A stretch of DNA of 34,587 nucleotides from Fusobacterium sp. (GCA_019416865.1 DXWL01000019.1:1-34587), one strand, 5' to 3'. Shown: positions 7,962 to 17,449, numbered from the stretch's first letter. Numbers and translations: made by a program. Notes: generated by a model not told the origin, from the letters alone.

Positions 7962-9434
7962 ATGAATAAGGCACAAATAACAGCATTGGTAATTATTTTA
8001 CTTTATATGTTTGCAACAGTAGTTATTGGTTTAGTTGCTTCAAGAAAAAAAACAACTGAAAAACAAAGTAACGACGATTTCTTAATGGCAAGTAAATCTT
8101 TAGGACCTGTGGTTCTTGCAGGAACACTTTTCGCAGCTAACACAGGAGGAGCAAGTACAACAGGTATAGCAACAAACGTTTATCAATATGGATTATCAGC
8201 AGCTTGGTACGTTATAGCTGGAGGAATTGGTTTCGTTCTTGTATCTTTTATAGCTCCATATTTCAGAAGAGCACAAGCAAGTACAGTACCTCAAATTATC
8301 AGTAAAAGATATGGTAAACCTTCTCACATATTTACAGCAGTTACTTCAATAGCAGCTCTTTTCATGGCAACAGGAGCTCAAATAATTGCAACTGCATCTA
8401 TTATAAACGTTGTTACAGGTTTTGATTTCAGAACTGCGGCAATTGTAAGTACAATCGTTGTAATTTTATACACAATGGTTGGAGGATTTAAGTCAGTTAC
8501 AGCTACAAACTTAATGCACGTATTCTTTATAACAGTAGGAATGACAATAGCTATGGTTATAATGGTAAATAATGATGCTGTTGGTGGATTTGGTGCTTTA
8601 TTTGATAAAGCTAGAGCAATGCAGGACACAGCAGGAAAAAATATGGATCTTTTAAGTATGACAAAAATAGGTGGAACAACAATAATAGGATATATAGCAA
8701 TGTACTTTATGACATTCCCTACAGGTCAAGAAATAGTTCAAACTTTCTGTTCTGCTAAAGACGGAAAATCAGCTAAGATAGGTTCTATTCTTGCAGGACT
8801 TGTATCAGCAGCATATGCTATAGTTCCAGCTTTAATTGGACTTATGGCTTATGTATGTATTGATGGTTATGCTTTAGGTGGATCTCAAAAGAATGCTCTT
8901 GCTCAAGCAACAATAACATTTGCTCCTTCAATAGTAGCAGGTATAGTTCTTGCAGCAATAGTTGCAGCTACAATGAGTAGTGCTTCTGGAAACATGATTG
9001 GTACAGCTACAATGTTTACAAATGATATCTTCGTTCCTTACATCAATAAAGGTGTAAAAGATGACAAAAAAGAAATTTGGATTTCAAAACTTGCAATGTT
9101 ATTCGTTGGAGTTGTAGGACTTTTCATAGCTCTTGAAGCAAGTAATGTAATCAGTGTTATGATGGGAGCTTTCGCTCTTAGAAGTGCTGGACCTTTCGCA
9201 GCATTTATATGTGGATTATTCTATAAGAATGTTACAAAACGTGCTGGATTTGTTTCAATACTTGCAGGAACACTTATTGCAGCAATATGGATTTACGGAC
9301 TTGGAACACCAGGTGGATTAAATGCAATGGTTCCAGGAGGAATAGTAGCATTTATAGTAATCTTTGTAATGTCAGCTATTGAAAGAAGTATGGGTGTAGA
9401 ACCTGCTCCTGAAATAGAATTTGAAGAAGTTTAA
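7962..9434 (+). CDS. Sodium:solute symporter (SSS family)
   Basis: A 490-residue inner-membrane transporter with about 13 hydrophobic segments. The N-terminal helix is followed by DDFLMASKSLGP, then GTLFAANTGGASTTG, a pattern typical of the SSS family (PutP/PanF-like), and AATMSSASGNMIGTATMFTNDI in the Na+-site region. Start ATG 7962 has a GGGGTGG site. It sits between ygeY and an amidohydrolase in the sigma54-driven operon, so it probably imports a substrate of that pathway, such as a purine breakdown product, an amino acid or an acyl-amino acid. Substrate assignment is inference; the family covers sugars, amino acids, vitamins and nucleosides. Confidence 0.9.
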   Translation: MNKAQITALVIILLYMFATVVIGLVASRKKTTEKQSNDDFLMASKSLGPVVLAGTLFAANTGGASTTGIATNVYQYGLSAAWYVIAGGIGFVLVSFIAPYFRRAQASTVPQIISKRYGKPSHIFTAVTSIAALFMATGAQIIATASIINVVTGFDFRTAAIVSTIVVILYTMVGGFKSVTATNLMHVFFITVGMTIAMVIMVNNDAVGGFGALFDKARAMQDTAGKNMDLLSMTKIGGTTIIGYIAMYFMTFPTGQEIVQTFCSAKDGKSAKIGSILAGLVSAAYAIVPALIGLMAYVCIDGYALGGSQKNALAQATITFAPSIVAGIVLAAIVAATMSSASGNMIGTATMFTNDIFVPYINKGVKDDKKEIWISKLAMLFVGVVGLFIALEASNVISVMMGAFALRSAGPFAAFICGLFYKNVTKRAGFVSILAGTLIAAIWIYGLGTPGGLNAMVPGGIVAFIVIFVMSAIERSMGVEPAPEIEFEEV

Positions 9435-9483
9435 TAAAAATTAAAAACATAAATTATGACTAATGACTAGGAGGAGTAACTTT

Positions 9484-11076
9484 ATGAAAAAATTAATTAA
9501 AAACGGTATGATAATAGATGGAAGCAGAAATGCAAGATTTGCCGGAGATATTCTTATTGACGGAGATAAAATTGCTAAAATAGGAACAGTAACAGAAGAT
9601 GCAGATGTAGTAATAGACGCTGCTGGAAAAATAGTAGCACCTGGATTTATTGATACACACAGCCACTCAGACTTAAATGTATTATTAAAATCAGAAGCTT
9701 TTGTAGAACCTAAAGTTCGTCAAGGAATCACAACAGAAATTCTTGGACAAGACGGAATTTCAATGGCTCCACTTCCAAAAGAATATGTAAGTTCTTGGAG
9801 AAAAAATCTTGCAGGACTTGATGGGGACAGCGATGATATAGCTTGGGACTGGGAAACAACAGATAAATATCTTGATATGATATCAGAAAATGGAACTGGA
9901 CCTAACGAATTATACCTTGTTCCACACGGAAACATCAGAATGGAAGCTATGGGACTTGAAGCAAGACCAGCTACAGATGAAGAACTTGCTAAAATGAGAG
10001 ATATTACAAGAAGAGAACTTGAAGCAGGAGCAGCAGGAGTTTCTACAGGACTTATCTACATCCCTTGTGCTTATTCAGAAACAAAAGAACTTGTAGAAAT
10101 CTGTAAAGTTGCAGCAGAATTCGACAGACCTCTTGTAATTCACCAAAGAAGTGAAGCTGACACAATGATCGAATCAATGAACGAAGTTATCACTATAGCT
10201 AGAGAAAGTGGAGTTAAAATTCACTTCTCTCACTTCAAAATTTGTGGAAAAAATAACTGGCATTTAATAAAAGATATTACAGCTCTTCTTGACAAATGTA
10301 AAGAAGAAGGAATTGAAGTATCTTATGACCAATATCCATATGTTGCAGGAAGTACAATGCTTGGTGTAATTATTCCGCCTTGGGCTCATGCAGGTGGAAC
10401 AGATAAACTTGTTGAAAGACTTGGAAACCCAGCAGATAGAGAAAAAATGAAACATGATATTATAAACGGAATTCCAGGATGGGATAACTTCATCGATTTC
10501 GCAGGATTTGACGGAATATATGTAACATCTGTTAAAACTAAAGCAAACGAAGACTGTATAGGTAAAAACCTTCTTGAAATAGCAGAAATGAGAGGAAAAG
10601 ATAAATTTGATGCTGTATTCGATCTATTAAAAGAAGAAGAAAATGCAGTTGGAATGTATGACTACTACGGTAAAGATGAACATGTTGTAACATTCATGAC
10701 AAGAGAAGAAAGCAATATTTGTACTGACGGACTTCTTGGAGGAAAACCTCACCCAAGAGTATATGGAGCATTCCCAAGAGTAATTGGTAAGTTCGTAAGA
10801 GAAATGAAAGCTATGACTCTTGAAGAAGCAATCTACAAAATGACAAACAAACCAGCAAAAACTTTCAAAATAGATAACAGAGGATTATTAAAAGAAGGAT
10901 ATTTTGCAGATATAGTAATATTTGATGAAAATACTACTATTGATAAAGGAACTTTCACAGATCCTATCCAATTCCCAGAAGGAATCAGCCATGTTATCGT
11001 AAATGGAGAAGTTATCATTGATAACTATGCTAAAAATGAAGTGTTTGCAGGAAAAGTTATAAGAATAAAAAAATAA
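9484..11076 (+). CDS. Amidohydrolase, N-acyl-D-amino-acid deacylase (D-aminoacylase) family
   Basis: A 530-residue zinc amidohydrolase. The N-terminal beta domain is followed by GFIDTHSHSD with metal ligands H59 and H61. HQRSEAD and IHFSHFKICGKNNW supply further ligands and the family's SH-x-K-x-x-G-x-x-NW pattern. GLLGGKPHPRVYGAFPRVIG near the C-terminus is diagnostic of the D-aminoacylase/dihydroorotase-like subgroup. Start ATG 9484 follows AGGAGG; an in-frame ATG at 9463 precedes that site. It ends the ygeX operon before a terminator. The E. coli yge cluster, as I recall it, has no such gene, so here it may open a different amide (a ureido or N-acyl intermediate). Its true substrate cannot be told from sequence. 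Confidence 0.88.
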   Translation: MKKLIKNGMIIDGSRNARFAGDILIDGDKIAKIGTVTEDADVVIDAAGKIVAPGFIDTHSHSDLNVLLKSEAFVEPKVRQGITTEILGQDGISMAPLPKEYVSSWRKNLAGLDGDSDDIAWDWETTDKYLDMISENGTGPNELYLVPHGNIRMEAMGLEARPATDEELAKMRDITRRELEAGAAGVSTGLIYIPCAYSETKELVEICKVAAEFDRPLVIHQRSEADTMIESMNEVITIARESGVKIHFSHFKICGKNNWHLIKDITALLDKCKEEGIEVSYDQYPYVAGSTMLGVIIPPWAHAGGTDKLVERLGNPADREKMKHDIINGIPGWDNFIDFAGFDGIYVTSVKTKANEDCIGKNLLEIAEMRGKDKFDAVFDLLKEEENAVGMYDYYGKDEHVVTFMTREESNICTDGLLGGKPHPRVYGAFPRVIGKFVREMKAMTLEEAIYKMTNKPAKTFKIDNRGLLKEGYFADIVIFDENTTIDKGTFTDPIQFPEGISHVIVNGEVIIDNYAKNEVFAGKVIRIKK

Positions 11077-11130
11077 CTTAATCAATCACTAACCTTAATC
11101 AATAAACTATTAGATGTGTAAACCAAGGGA

Positions 11131-11160
11131 AAAACGGCTCTTAATGAACCGTTTTTTCTT
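11131..11160 (+). terminator. Intrinsic terminator after the ygeX operon
   Basis: AAACGGCTC and GAACCGTTT pair around a TTAAT loop with one mismatch, and the right arm runs into a T-rich tract (11151-11160). It lies about 55 bases after the stop of the D-aminoacylase-like gene and separates it from the hydantoinase gene. Confidence 0.8.
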
Positions 11161-11258
11161 TGCGTATACAGACAAAAAAATTTATTTTTTAAGTAAAAAA
11201 TTTTTGTTAAAATATAAATCTAGAAGAAATAAAAGATTTTATTTAATTTGGAGGAAAA

Positions 11259-12626
11259 ATGCTTTTAATAAAAAATGGATTTGTAGTATCAGAAAAAGAT
11301 ACTTACAAAGCTGATATACTTATAGAAGATGGAAAAATAAAAGAGATAGGTAATAATATAAATGCAGACTGCAGAGTTATAGATGCAGTAGGAAAATATG
11401 TAATTCCTGGAGCAATAGATGCTCATACACACTTTGATTTACCAGCTGGAGCTTGTAGAGCAGTAGATGATTTCTATACAGGAACAGTGGCAGCAGCTTG
11501 TGGAGGAACAACAACAATCATAGACCATATGGGATTTGGTCCTAAGGGGTGCAGTTTACAGCATCAAATAGATGAGTATCATAAATTGGCTGATGGAAAA
11601 GCTGTTATAGATTATTCATTTCATGGAGTTATGCAACATATAAATGATGATATCATAGAAGAGATGGAAAAAGTAATAGAAGAGGGTATTCCGAGTTTAA
11701 AAGTGTATATGACTTATGATTTTAAACTTAACGATGCAGAGATATTTCAGGTTTTGAAAAAAGCAAAAGAGTGCAATGGAATAATAGCTGTTCATGCTGA
11801 AAACCATGATACTATAAATTATTTTAAGAAAAAATTTATAGAAGAAGGAAAAACAGCACCTATCTATCATGCTTACAGCCGTCCAAATGAAACTGAAGCA
11901 GAAGCAGTAAACAGAATGATTTACCTTTCTGAATTAGCTGGAGATGCTCCGTTATATATAGTTCATCTGTCTACAAAAGAGGGACTTAATGAGATAAAAG
12001 CTGCAAGAGCAAGAGGAATGAAAAATATTTTTGCTGAAACTTGTCCTCAATACCTTACTTTAACAGAGAAAGAATATTTAAAAGAAAATAATGAGGGACT
12101 TAAATATATAATGTCCCCTCCATTAAGAAAAGAAGCAGATATAGATGCTTTGTGGGAGGGAATAAATAACGGCGATATTCAAGTTGTAGCAACAGATCAC
12201 TGTCCGTTTAATTTTAATAAAGAAAAGCAACTTGGAAAAGATAATTTTACCAAATGTCCAAATGGAGCTCCTGGTGTAGAAGAAAGAGTAAAAGTTATAT
12301 TTTCTGAAGGAGTTAAGAAAAATAAGATATCAATAAATAAATTTGTTGAGGTTATGTGTACTAACCCTGCAAAAATTTATGGATGCTATCCACAAAAAGG
12401 AGTTTTACTTCCAGGTTCAGATGCAGATATAGTAATAATAGATGCAGACAAAGAAAATGTAATTACTCACAGTGAACTTCACACTGCTGTTGATTACACA
12501 TTATACGAAGGAAAAAAAGTAACTGGAGATATAGAGTGTGTAATTCAAAGAGGAGAAATTATAGTAGAAAACAATAAATTTATTGGTAAAAAAGGAAATG
12601 GAAGATTTATAAAGAGAAAAATATAA
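11259..12626 (+). CDS. hydA: Dihydropyrimidinase / D-hydantoinase
   Basis: A 455-residue binuclear-zinc amidohydrolase that opens cyclic ureides (dihydropyrimidines, hydantoins). All ligands are in place: H56 and H58 in DAHTHFD, the lysine to be carboxylated K148 in SLKVYMTY, H179 in VHAENH, H236 in IVHLSTKEG and D313 in ATDHCPF. Length matches the family (about 460). Start ATG 11259 has GGAGG. It stands alone between a terminator and the second sigma54 promoter region; upstream DNA (11161-11258) is very AT-rich and I see no convincing -35/-10 pair. The E. coli counterpart in the same cluster is hyuA. A role in ring opening during purine breakdown is likely. Confidence 0.93.
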   Translation: MLLIKNGFVVSEKDTYKADILIEDGKIKEIGNNINADCRVIDAVGKYVIPGAIDAHTHFDLPAGACRAVDDFYTGTVAAACGGTTTIIDHMGFGPKGCSLQHQIDEYHKLADGKAVIDYSFHGVMQHINDDIIEEMEKVIEEGIPSLKVYMTYDFKLNDAEIFQVLKKAKECNGIIAVHAENHDTINYFKKKFIEEGKTAPIYHAYSRPNETEAEAVNRMIYLSELAGDAPLYIVHLSTKEGLNEIKAARARGMKNIFAETCPQYLTLTEKEYLKENNEGLKYIMSPPLRKEADIDALWEGINNGDIQVVATDHCPFNFNKEKQLGKDNFTKCPNGAPGVEERVKVIFSEGVKKNKISINKFVEVMCTNPAKIYGCYPQKGVLLPGSDADIVIIDADKENVITHSELHTAVDYTLYEGKKVTGDIECVIQRGEIIVENNKFIGKKGNGRFIKRKI

Positions 12627-12719
12627 GAAAAATAATTCTTTATAAATTTTAAATGTAAATTATTAGATAGATATATTTATATCGAAAAAATAAGTGATTC
12701 AGATACAGCGCATATAAAA

Positions 12720-12757
12720 TTATCAAAATGATAACAAAATATTTATCAAAATGATAA
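12720..12757. promoter_or_regulatory. Enhancer-type palindromes, class TTATCA-AAA-TGATAA (two sites)
   Basis: Two identical perfect palindromes TTATCAAAATGATAA occur at 12720-12734 and 12743-12757, centred 23 bases apart. They lie about 105-140 bases upstream of the -12 element of the ssnA promoter. The form is the same as the sites before ygeX, but C at the third position is replaced by A (and G by T in the other half). Binding by the second of the two paralogous activators is an attractive inference. Confidence 0.75.
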
Positions 12758-12849
12758 TCGAAGCATTTGTATTTTTATTTTTAGTGTAAAAAAATAGGAA
12801 AAAATTAAATTTTATTGTGAAAATAGAACAAATAATAAACATTTTTAAA

Positions 12850-12866
12850 TTGGCATAAAAATTGCT
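12850..12866 (+). promoter_or_regulatory. Sigma54 (-24/-12) promoter of the ssnA operon
   Basis: TTGGCATAAAAATTGCTTT has GG at 12852-12853 and GC at 12864-12865, again with exactly 10 bases between. It is nearly identical to the ygeX promoter. Transcription should start near 12877, about 40 bases before the ssnA start. It probably drives ssnA, the permease, ygfK and perhaps the genes beyond, since no clear terminator is seen before 20336. Confidence 0.88.
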
Positions 12867-12917
12867 TTAAATATAAATGGAAAATATTGGAAAAATTATA
12901 AAATTTGGAGGAAAACA

Positions 12918-14249
12918 TTGATACTTGTAAATGGAAGGATTATAACACAAGATAAAAATAATCCATATATTGAAAATGGAGCTGTAGTTATAGAAAAAGA
13001 AAAAATTACAGCAGTAGGAACAACAGAAGAAATATTAAAAAATTATTCAAATAACAACAAAGAAATAATCGATGTAGATAGAAAAGTTATAATGCCAGGG
13101 CTTATTAACGTGCATCATCACATATATAGTGCTTTCGCCAGAGGTATGGCCTCAGGCGGAAGCGCACCCCAAAATTTTATGGAGATTCTTGAAGGACTAT
13201 GGTGGAAGATAGATAAAAAACTTACCCTTGAAGATTTAAAATATAGTGCATATACAACATATATAGATTGTATAAAAAATGGGGTAACAACAGTATTTGA
13301 CCATAATGCAAGTCCTTATGCAGTGAAAAGCAGTCTTTTCACTATAGCTGATGCAGCAAAAAAACTTGGAATAAGAACTTGTTTATGTTATGAGGTATCA
13401 GACAGAGATGGAGAGGATATCTTAAAAGAAGGAATAGATGAGAATATTAATTTTATAAAAGAATACAATAATGAAAGCCAAAATATGATAAAAGGAATGT
13501 TTGGACTTCATGCTGCTTTTACTCTTTCAGACAGAAGTCTTGAGATGTGTAGAGAAAGAATGGCTGGAATTAATGCTGGATACCATGTTCATGTGGCTGA
13601 GGGAGAAGCAGATCTTAAAGATTCTTTAGAAAAATATGGAAAAAGAGTTGTAGAAAGATTAAATGAATTTGATATTTTAGGGAAAAAGACTTTAGCAGTT
13701 CATTGTATCCATATAGATGATAATGAACTTAGAATATTAAAAGAAACAGAAACAAATGTGGCACATAATCCTGAATCAAATATGGGAAATGCAGTTGGAT
13801 GTCAGCCTTTCTTAAAAATTTCTGCTGAAGGAATAAATGTAGGGCTTGGAACAGATGGATATACAAGTGATATGTTTGAATCAATGAAGGTGGCAAATAT
13901 TATTCATAAGCACGTGAATAAAAATCCTTCTGTTGCATGGGGAGAGGTTCCGGCAGCAATGTTTGGAAACAACAGAAAGATAGCAGCAGAATATTTTGAA
14001 GGAGAACTTGGAATATTAAAAGCTGGAGCTTTAGCAGATGTAATTGTAGTAGATTATGATCCTCTTACTCCTTTAACAAAAGATAATTTCAATTCTCATA
14101 TACTTTTTGGAATGATGGGAAGATCTGTTGTAACAACTATAATCAATGGAGAGATAGTGATGAAAGATAGAGTTATAACAGGAGTAGACGAGAAAGAAAT
14201 TTTTGAAAAATCAAGAGAAACAGCAAAAAAGTTATGGGACAGAATGTAA
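12918..14249 (+). CDS. ssnA: SsnA-type aminohydrolase (guanine deaminase-like amidohydrolase)
   Basis: A 443-residue cytoplasmic amidohydrolase of the TrzN/AtzB/guanine deaminase superfamily. NVHHHIYSAFARGM (about 65-78) gives the H-x-H metal pair, YHVHVAEGE the third His, LAVHCIHID the fourth, and GLGTDGYTSDMFE the catalytic Asp. The start is TTG 12918, six bases after GGAGG; no ATG or GTG fits. SsnA proteins occur almost only with selenium-dependent xanthine dehydrogenase clusters, and a role in deaminating a purine or a ring-opened derivative is proposed. It is first behind the second sigma54 promoter. Confidence 0.93.
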   Translation: MILVNGRIITQDKNNPYIENGAVVIEKEKITAVGTTEEILKNYSNNNKEIIDVDRKVIMPGLINVHHHIYSAFARGMASGGSAPQNFMEILEGLWWKIDKKLTLEDLKYSAYTTYIDCIKNGVTTVFDHNASPYAVKSSLFTIADAAKKLGIRTCLCYEVSDRDGEDILKEGIDENINFIKEYNNESQNMIKGMFGLHAAFTLSDRSLEMCRERMAGINAGYHVHVAEGEADLKDSLEKYGKRVVERLNEFDILGKKTLAVHCIHIDDNELRILKETETNVAHNPESNMGNAVGCQPFLKISAEGINVGLGTDGYTSDMFESMKVANIIHKHVNKNPSVAWGEVPAAMFGNNRKIAAEYFEGELGILKAGALADVIVVDYDPLTPLTKDNFNSHILFGMMGRSVVTTIINGEIVMKDRVITGVDEKEIFEKSRETAKKLWDRM

Positions 14250-14284
14250 AAATAAAAATATAAAATATTTAAAGGGGAATGGTA

Positions 14285-15631
14285 ATGGAAATGATGAAAA
14301 AAATGGTTGAAGGGGAACATCCAACAGATCAGATGCTGAAGCTAGGAGATCTTTTTCTTTTAGGAATGCAGCATATAGCAGCAATGTGTGCCGGAGCAAT
14401 GGCAGTTCCGATGATAGTAGGAAACTCATTGGGGCTTTCACAAGAAGAAATTCACATCTTGGTAAGTGCAGCATTTATGATGGTAGGAATAGGAACTATC
14501 ATTCAAACAATAGGAATAAAAGGTGTAATAGGTTCAAGACTTCCTATGATAGAGGGAGTAAGTTTTGCAGGGGTTGCAGCTCTTGCAGCAATAGGGATAA
14601 CTTATAAGGGAAGCGATCCTATTATGGGACTTCATATAATGTTTGGAGCAACAATAGCTTCAGGACTTTTTTGTGTACTTGCAGCTCCTGTTTTTGGAAA
14701 ACTTTTAAAATTTTTCCCGCCTCTTGTATCAGGAACAGTTGTAACATCAATGGGAATATCTCTTATGCCTGTGGCTATAAGATGGGCAGGGGGAGGAAAT
14801 CCAGCCTCTGCAGAGTTTGGAAATTTTAAAAATTTACTTTTAGCATTTATCACTTTGGGAATAATTATAGGAATACAAAAAATTTCAAAAGGATTTTTAG
14901 GAAATATAGCAATACTTGTGGGAATTATAGCAGGAACTCTTATCTCTATTCCTATGGGAATAGCAAACTTTTCAGCAGTAAAGGAAGCTGCAGTTGTAAC
15001 TTTTAACACTCCTTTACAGTTTGGTCTGCCAAAATTTGAACTAACATCTGTAATCTCTCTTCTTCTTGTACAATTGGTTATTATGACAGAGTGTACAGGA
15101 AATCAGCTTAATTTAAGCAACATTTGCGGAACAGATGAAAAAGATGAGAAAAGACTTATAGCAGGACTTAGAGCTCATGGGCTGTCTTCAATGATAGCAG
15201 GAGTATTCAATTCTTTCCCTCATGCTCTTTTTGGACAAAATGTGGGAATAGTTGCAATTACAGGAGTAACAAGCCGTTTTGCAGGAACTGCTGCAGGAGT
15301 AATTCTTTTAATAGTAAGCTTTTTCCCTAAACTTACAGCAGTATTTACATCAATACCAGCACCTGTACTTGGTGGAGCTGGAGTAGTTATGTTTGGTATT
15401 GTAGCTGCAGGAGGAATTAAAAAATTAGGAGAGGTAAGCTATGTAGGAAATAAAAATCTTTTGATAGTGGCAGTAAGTATTGGATTAGCACTTGTTCCTA
15501 TTGCTGTGCCTCAAATTTATCAACATTTTCCAGCATGGGGAAATATACTTTTCCATAGTCCAGTAACACTTGGATGTGTATCAGTAATAATTTTAAATAT
15601 ACTTTTTAATGAAGTAGGAAAGAAAAAATAA
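14285..15631 (+). CDS. Nucleobase:cation symporter 2 (xanthine/uracil permease family)
   Basis: A membrane transporter of about 448 residues with roughly 14 hydrophobic segments (UraA fold). The NCS2 signature appears as GQNVGIVAITGVTSR, where the Gln-Asn pair is characteristic of the xanthine/urate branch; the E/Q region reads VIMTECTGNQLN. The start is taken at ATG 14285 because GGGG lies 7 bases upstream; ATG 14279 is two codons earlier and nearly touches it. It lies between ssnA and ygfK, so import of xanthine, urate or another oxopurine is the natural reading. Uracil cannot be excluded from sequence. Confidence 0.92.
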   Translation: MEMMKKMVEGEHPTDQMLKLGDLFLLGMQHIAAMCAGAMAVPMIVGNSLGLSQEEIHILVSAAFMMVGIGTIIQTIGIKGVIGSRLPMIEGVSFAGVAALAAIGITYKGSDPIMGLHIMFGATIASGLFCVLAAPVFGKLLKFFPPLVSGTVVTSMGISLMPVAIRWAGGGNPASAEFGNFKNLLLAFITLGIIIGIQKISKGFLGNIAILVGIIAGTLISIPMGIANFSAVKEAAVVTFNTPLQFGLPKFELTSVISLLLVQLVIMTECTGNQLNLSNICGTDEKDEKRLIAGLRAHGLSSMIAGVFNSFPHALFGQNVGIVAITGVTSRFAGTAAGVILLIVSFFPKLTAVFTSIPAPVLGGAGVVMFGIVAAGGIKKLGEVSYVGNKNLLIVAVSIGLALVPIAVPQIYQHFPAWGNILFHSPVTLGCVSVIILNILFNEVGKKK

Positions 15632-15688
15632 TATAAATCAAATTAAAATAAATAATAGTATTTAGAAATATTCAACAGGAGGAAAAAA

Positions 15689-17380
15689 GTGAGAGATATA
15701 ATGGTACCTATGTCTTTTGAAAAATTAATAAGACAATGTTTAACAGAATACCAAACTAAAAAATCACTGTTTGATGTAAAAACAATAGTAACAGCTGATA
15801 AAAATAAAAATATGGAATTTTGCGGAAGAAAATTAGAAACACCTTTAGGAGTTGCAGCAGGACCTCATACACAACTGGCTCAAAATATAGTTGCTTGTTA
15901 TGCTGGAGGAGCAAGATTTATAGAACTTAAAACAGTTCAAAGAATGTTTGGAGAGGAACTTGGCATTCAAAAACCATGTATTCGTGCAAATGATGAGGGA
16001 TACAATGTTGAATGGTCATCAGAACTTCATGCTCTTGAAGCTATGAATGAATATATCAGAGCGTGGTTTGCAGTTAAAGTTGTAGCTAAAGAATTTGGTT
16101 TAGGAGATCCTGAAGCTGTTCAATTTAATATGAGTGTAGGTTATGACTTAGCAGGAATTCAAACAGAAGCTGTTGACGGATTCTTAAATGGGCTTAATGA
16201 TGCTTCAAATACAAAAGCATTTAAAGAATGTAAAGAATATTTATTAAATAATTTAGATATGTTTAAAAATATAGATGCAGACTTTGTAAATTCAATCTCT
16301 GCTCATGTATGTAATACAGTTACTCTATCAACTATGCACGGATGTCCTGCTGATGAGATAGAAAAAATAGCTGCTTATTTAATTGAAGAAAAAGGATTTA
16401 ATACATTTATAAAATGTAATCCTACTCTATTAGGTTATGATTATGTAAGACAAATCATGGACGATATGGGATATGACTATCTTTCAATAGATAAACATCA
16501 ATTTGAAATAGATCTTAAATTTGATCAAGCTGTTAAGATGATAAATAATCTTCTTGAAATCAGCAAAAACAAAGGTGTAACTTTTGGAGTAAAACTTTGC
16601 AACACTATGCCTGTTGAAATAAAACATGAAGAGTTGCCAGGAAATACAATGTATATGTCAGGAAAAAGCCTTTATCCTTTAGCAATCTCTCTTGCTAAGA
16701 TTTTAGGAGAAGCTGTAGGAGAAGGTCTTGAAATATCTTTCTCTGGAGGAGCAGATAAAAATAATATAGATGAGATATTTGAAGCTGGAATCTATCCTAT
16801 AACTGTTTGTACAACACTTCTTCAACCAATGGGATATGAAAAACTTGGAAAATTATATGAACAGCTTCTTGCAGTTCCTTATCCAGCAGAAAGAAAACTT
16901 AATTTAGTTAAAATAAATGAACTTGTTGAAAAAGTAAGAACAGATAAAAACTACTGTAAATCAGAAGTTCAAAGAAAGAAAACAGATGAACATGTAGACT
17001 TTAGAGGAGTATCTGAAAAAGATAACTTAAAATGTAAAGTTCTTTGCCAAACTTGTATAAGAGTATGCCCTAACAGAGCAAATACTTTCATAGAAACAAC
17101 AGAGGGAAAAATCTTATTACATATAGATGATTCATGTAACGAATGCGGAAACTGTCAATATTTATGTATTCAGCCATGTCTGCCATACAGAGATAGATTA
17201 ACATATTTCTCTTCAAAAGATATGATGGCAGAAAGTGAAAATAAAGGACTTGCAATATCAGGGGACACTTACTTTGTTCGTCTTGAGGATGAAATTGTTG
17301 AATATAAATATGAAGAACTTTCTGATTTTATGAAATCAGTTGTAGATGCTGTTAAAAATACACATTCATATTTAATCTAG
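15689..17380 (+). CDS. ygfK: YgfK-like protein, short form (dihydropyrimidine dehydrogenase-like plus two 4Fe-4S)
   Basis: 563 residues starting at GTG behind AGGAGG; the first residues MRDIMVPMSFEKL resemble the E. coli YgfK N-terminus. Residues about 45-400 are a dihydroorotate/dihydropyrimidine dehydrogenase-like FMN barrel (TPLGVAAGPHTQLAQN, NSISAHVCNT, STMHGCP, ISFSGGADKNN). Residues 449-460 hold C-x3-C-x2-C-x3-C followed by PNRAN, and 483-493 hold C-x2-C-x2-C-x3-C in CNECGNC, suggesting two [4Fe-4S] clusters. E. coli YgfK has about 1030 residues with a GltD-like FAD/NAD(P)H module before the last ferredoxin part. That module is missing here, with the join near residue 440. There is no frame break, so this looks like a genuine compact form. 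Once called a selenate reductase subunit; a reductive step in purine breakdown is now likelier. Confidence 0.9.
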   Translation: MRDIMVPMSFEKLIRQCLTEYQTKKSLFDVKTIVTADKNKNMEFCGRKLETPLGVAAGPHTQLAQNIVACYAGGARFIELKTVQRMFGEELGIQKPCIRANDEGYNVEWSSELHALEAMNEYIRAWFAVKVVAKEFGLGDPEAVQFNMSVGYDLAGIQTEAVDGFLNGLNDASNTKAFKECKEYLLNNLDMFKNIDADFVNSISAHVCNTVTLSTMHGCPADEIEKIAAYLIEEKGFNTFIKCNPTLLGYDYVRQIMDDMGYDYLSIDKHQFEIDLKFDQAVKMINNLLEISKNKGVTFGVKLCNTMPVEIKHEELPGNTMYMSGKSLYPLAISLAKILGEAVGEGLEISFSGGADKNNIDEIFEAGIYPITVCTTLLQPMGYEKLGKLYEQLLAVPYPAERKLNLVKINELVEKVRTDKNYCKSEVQRKKTDEHVDFRGVSEKDNLKCKVLCQTCIRVCPNRANTFIETTEGKILLHIDDSCNECGNCQYLCIQPCLPYRDRLTYFSSKDMMAESENKGLAISGDTYFVRLEDEIVEYKYEELSDFMKSVVDAVKNTHSYLI

Positions 17381-17449
17381 TATATTTTTTAAGAGGAAAA
17401 TAGAGAATTATCGGAGATATTAAATCATACCAGTAATGTCTGTGTTGCA

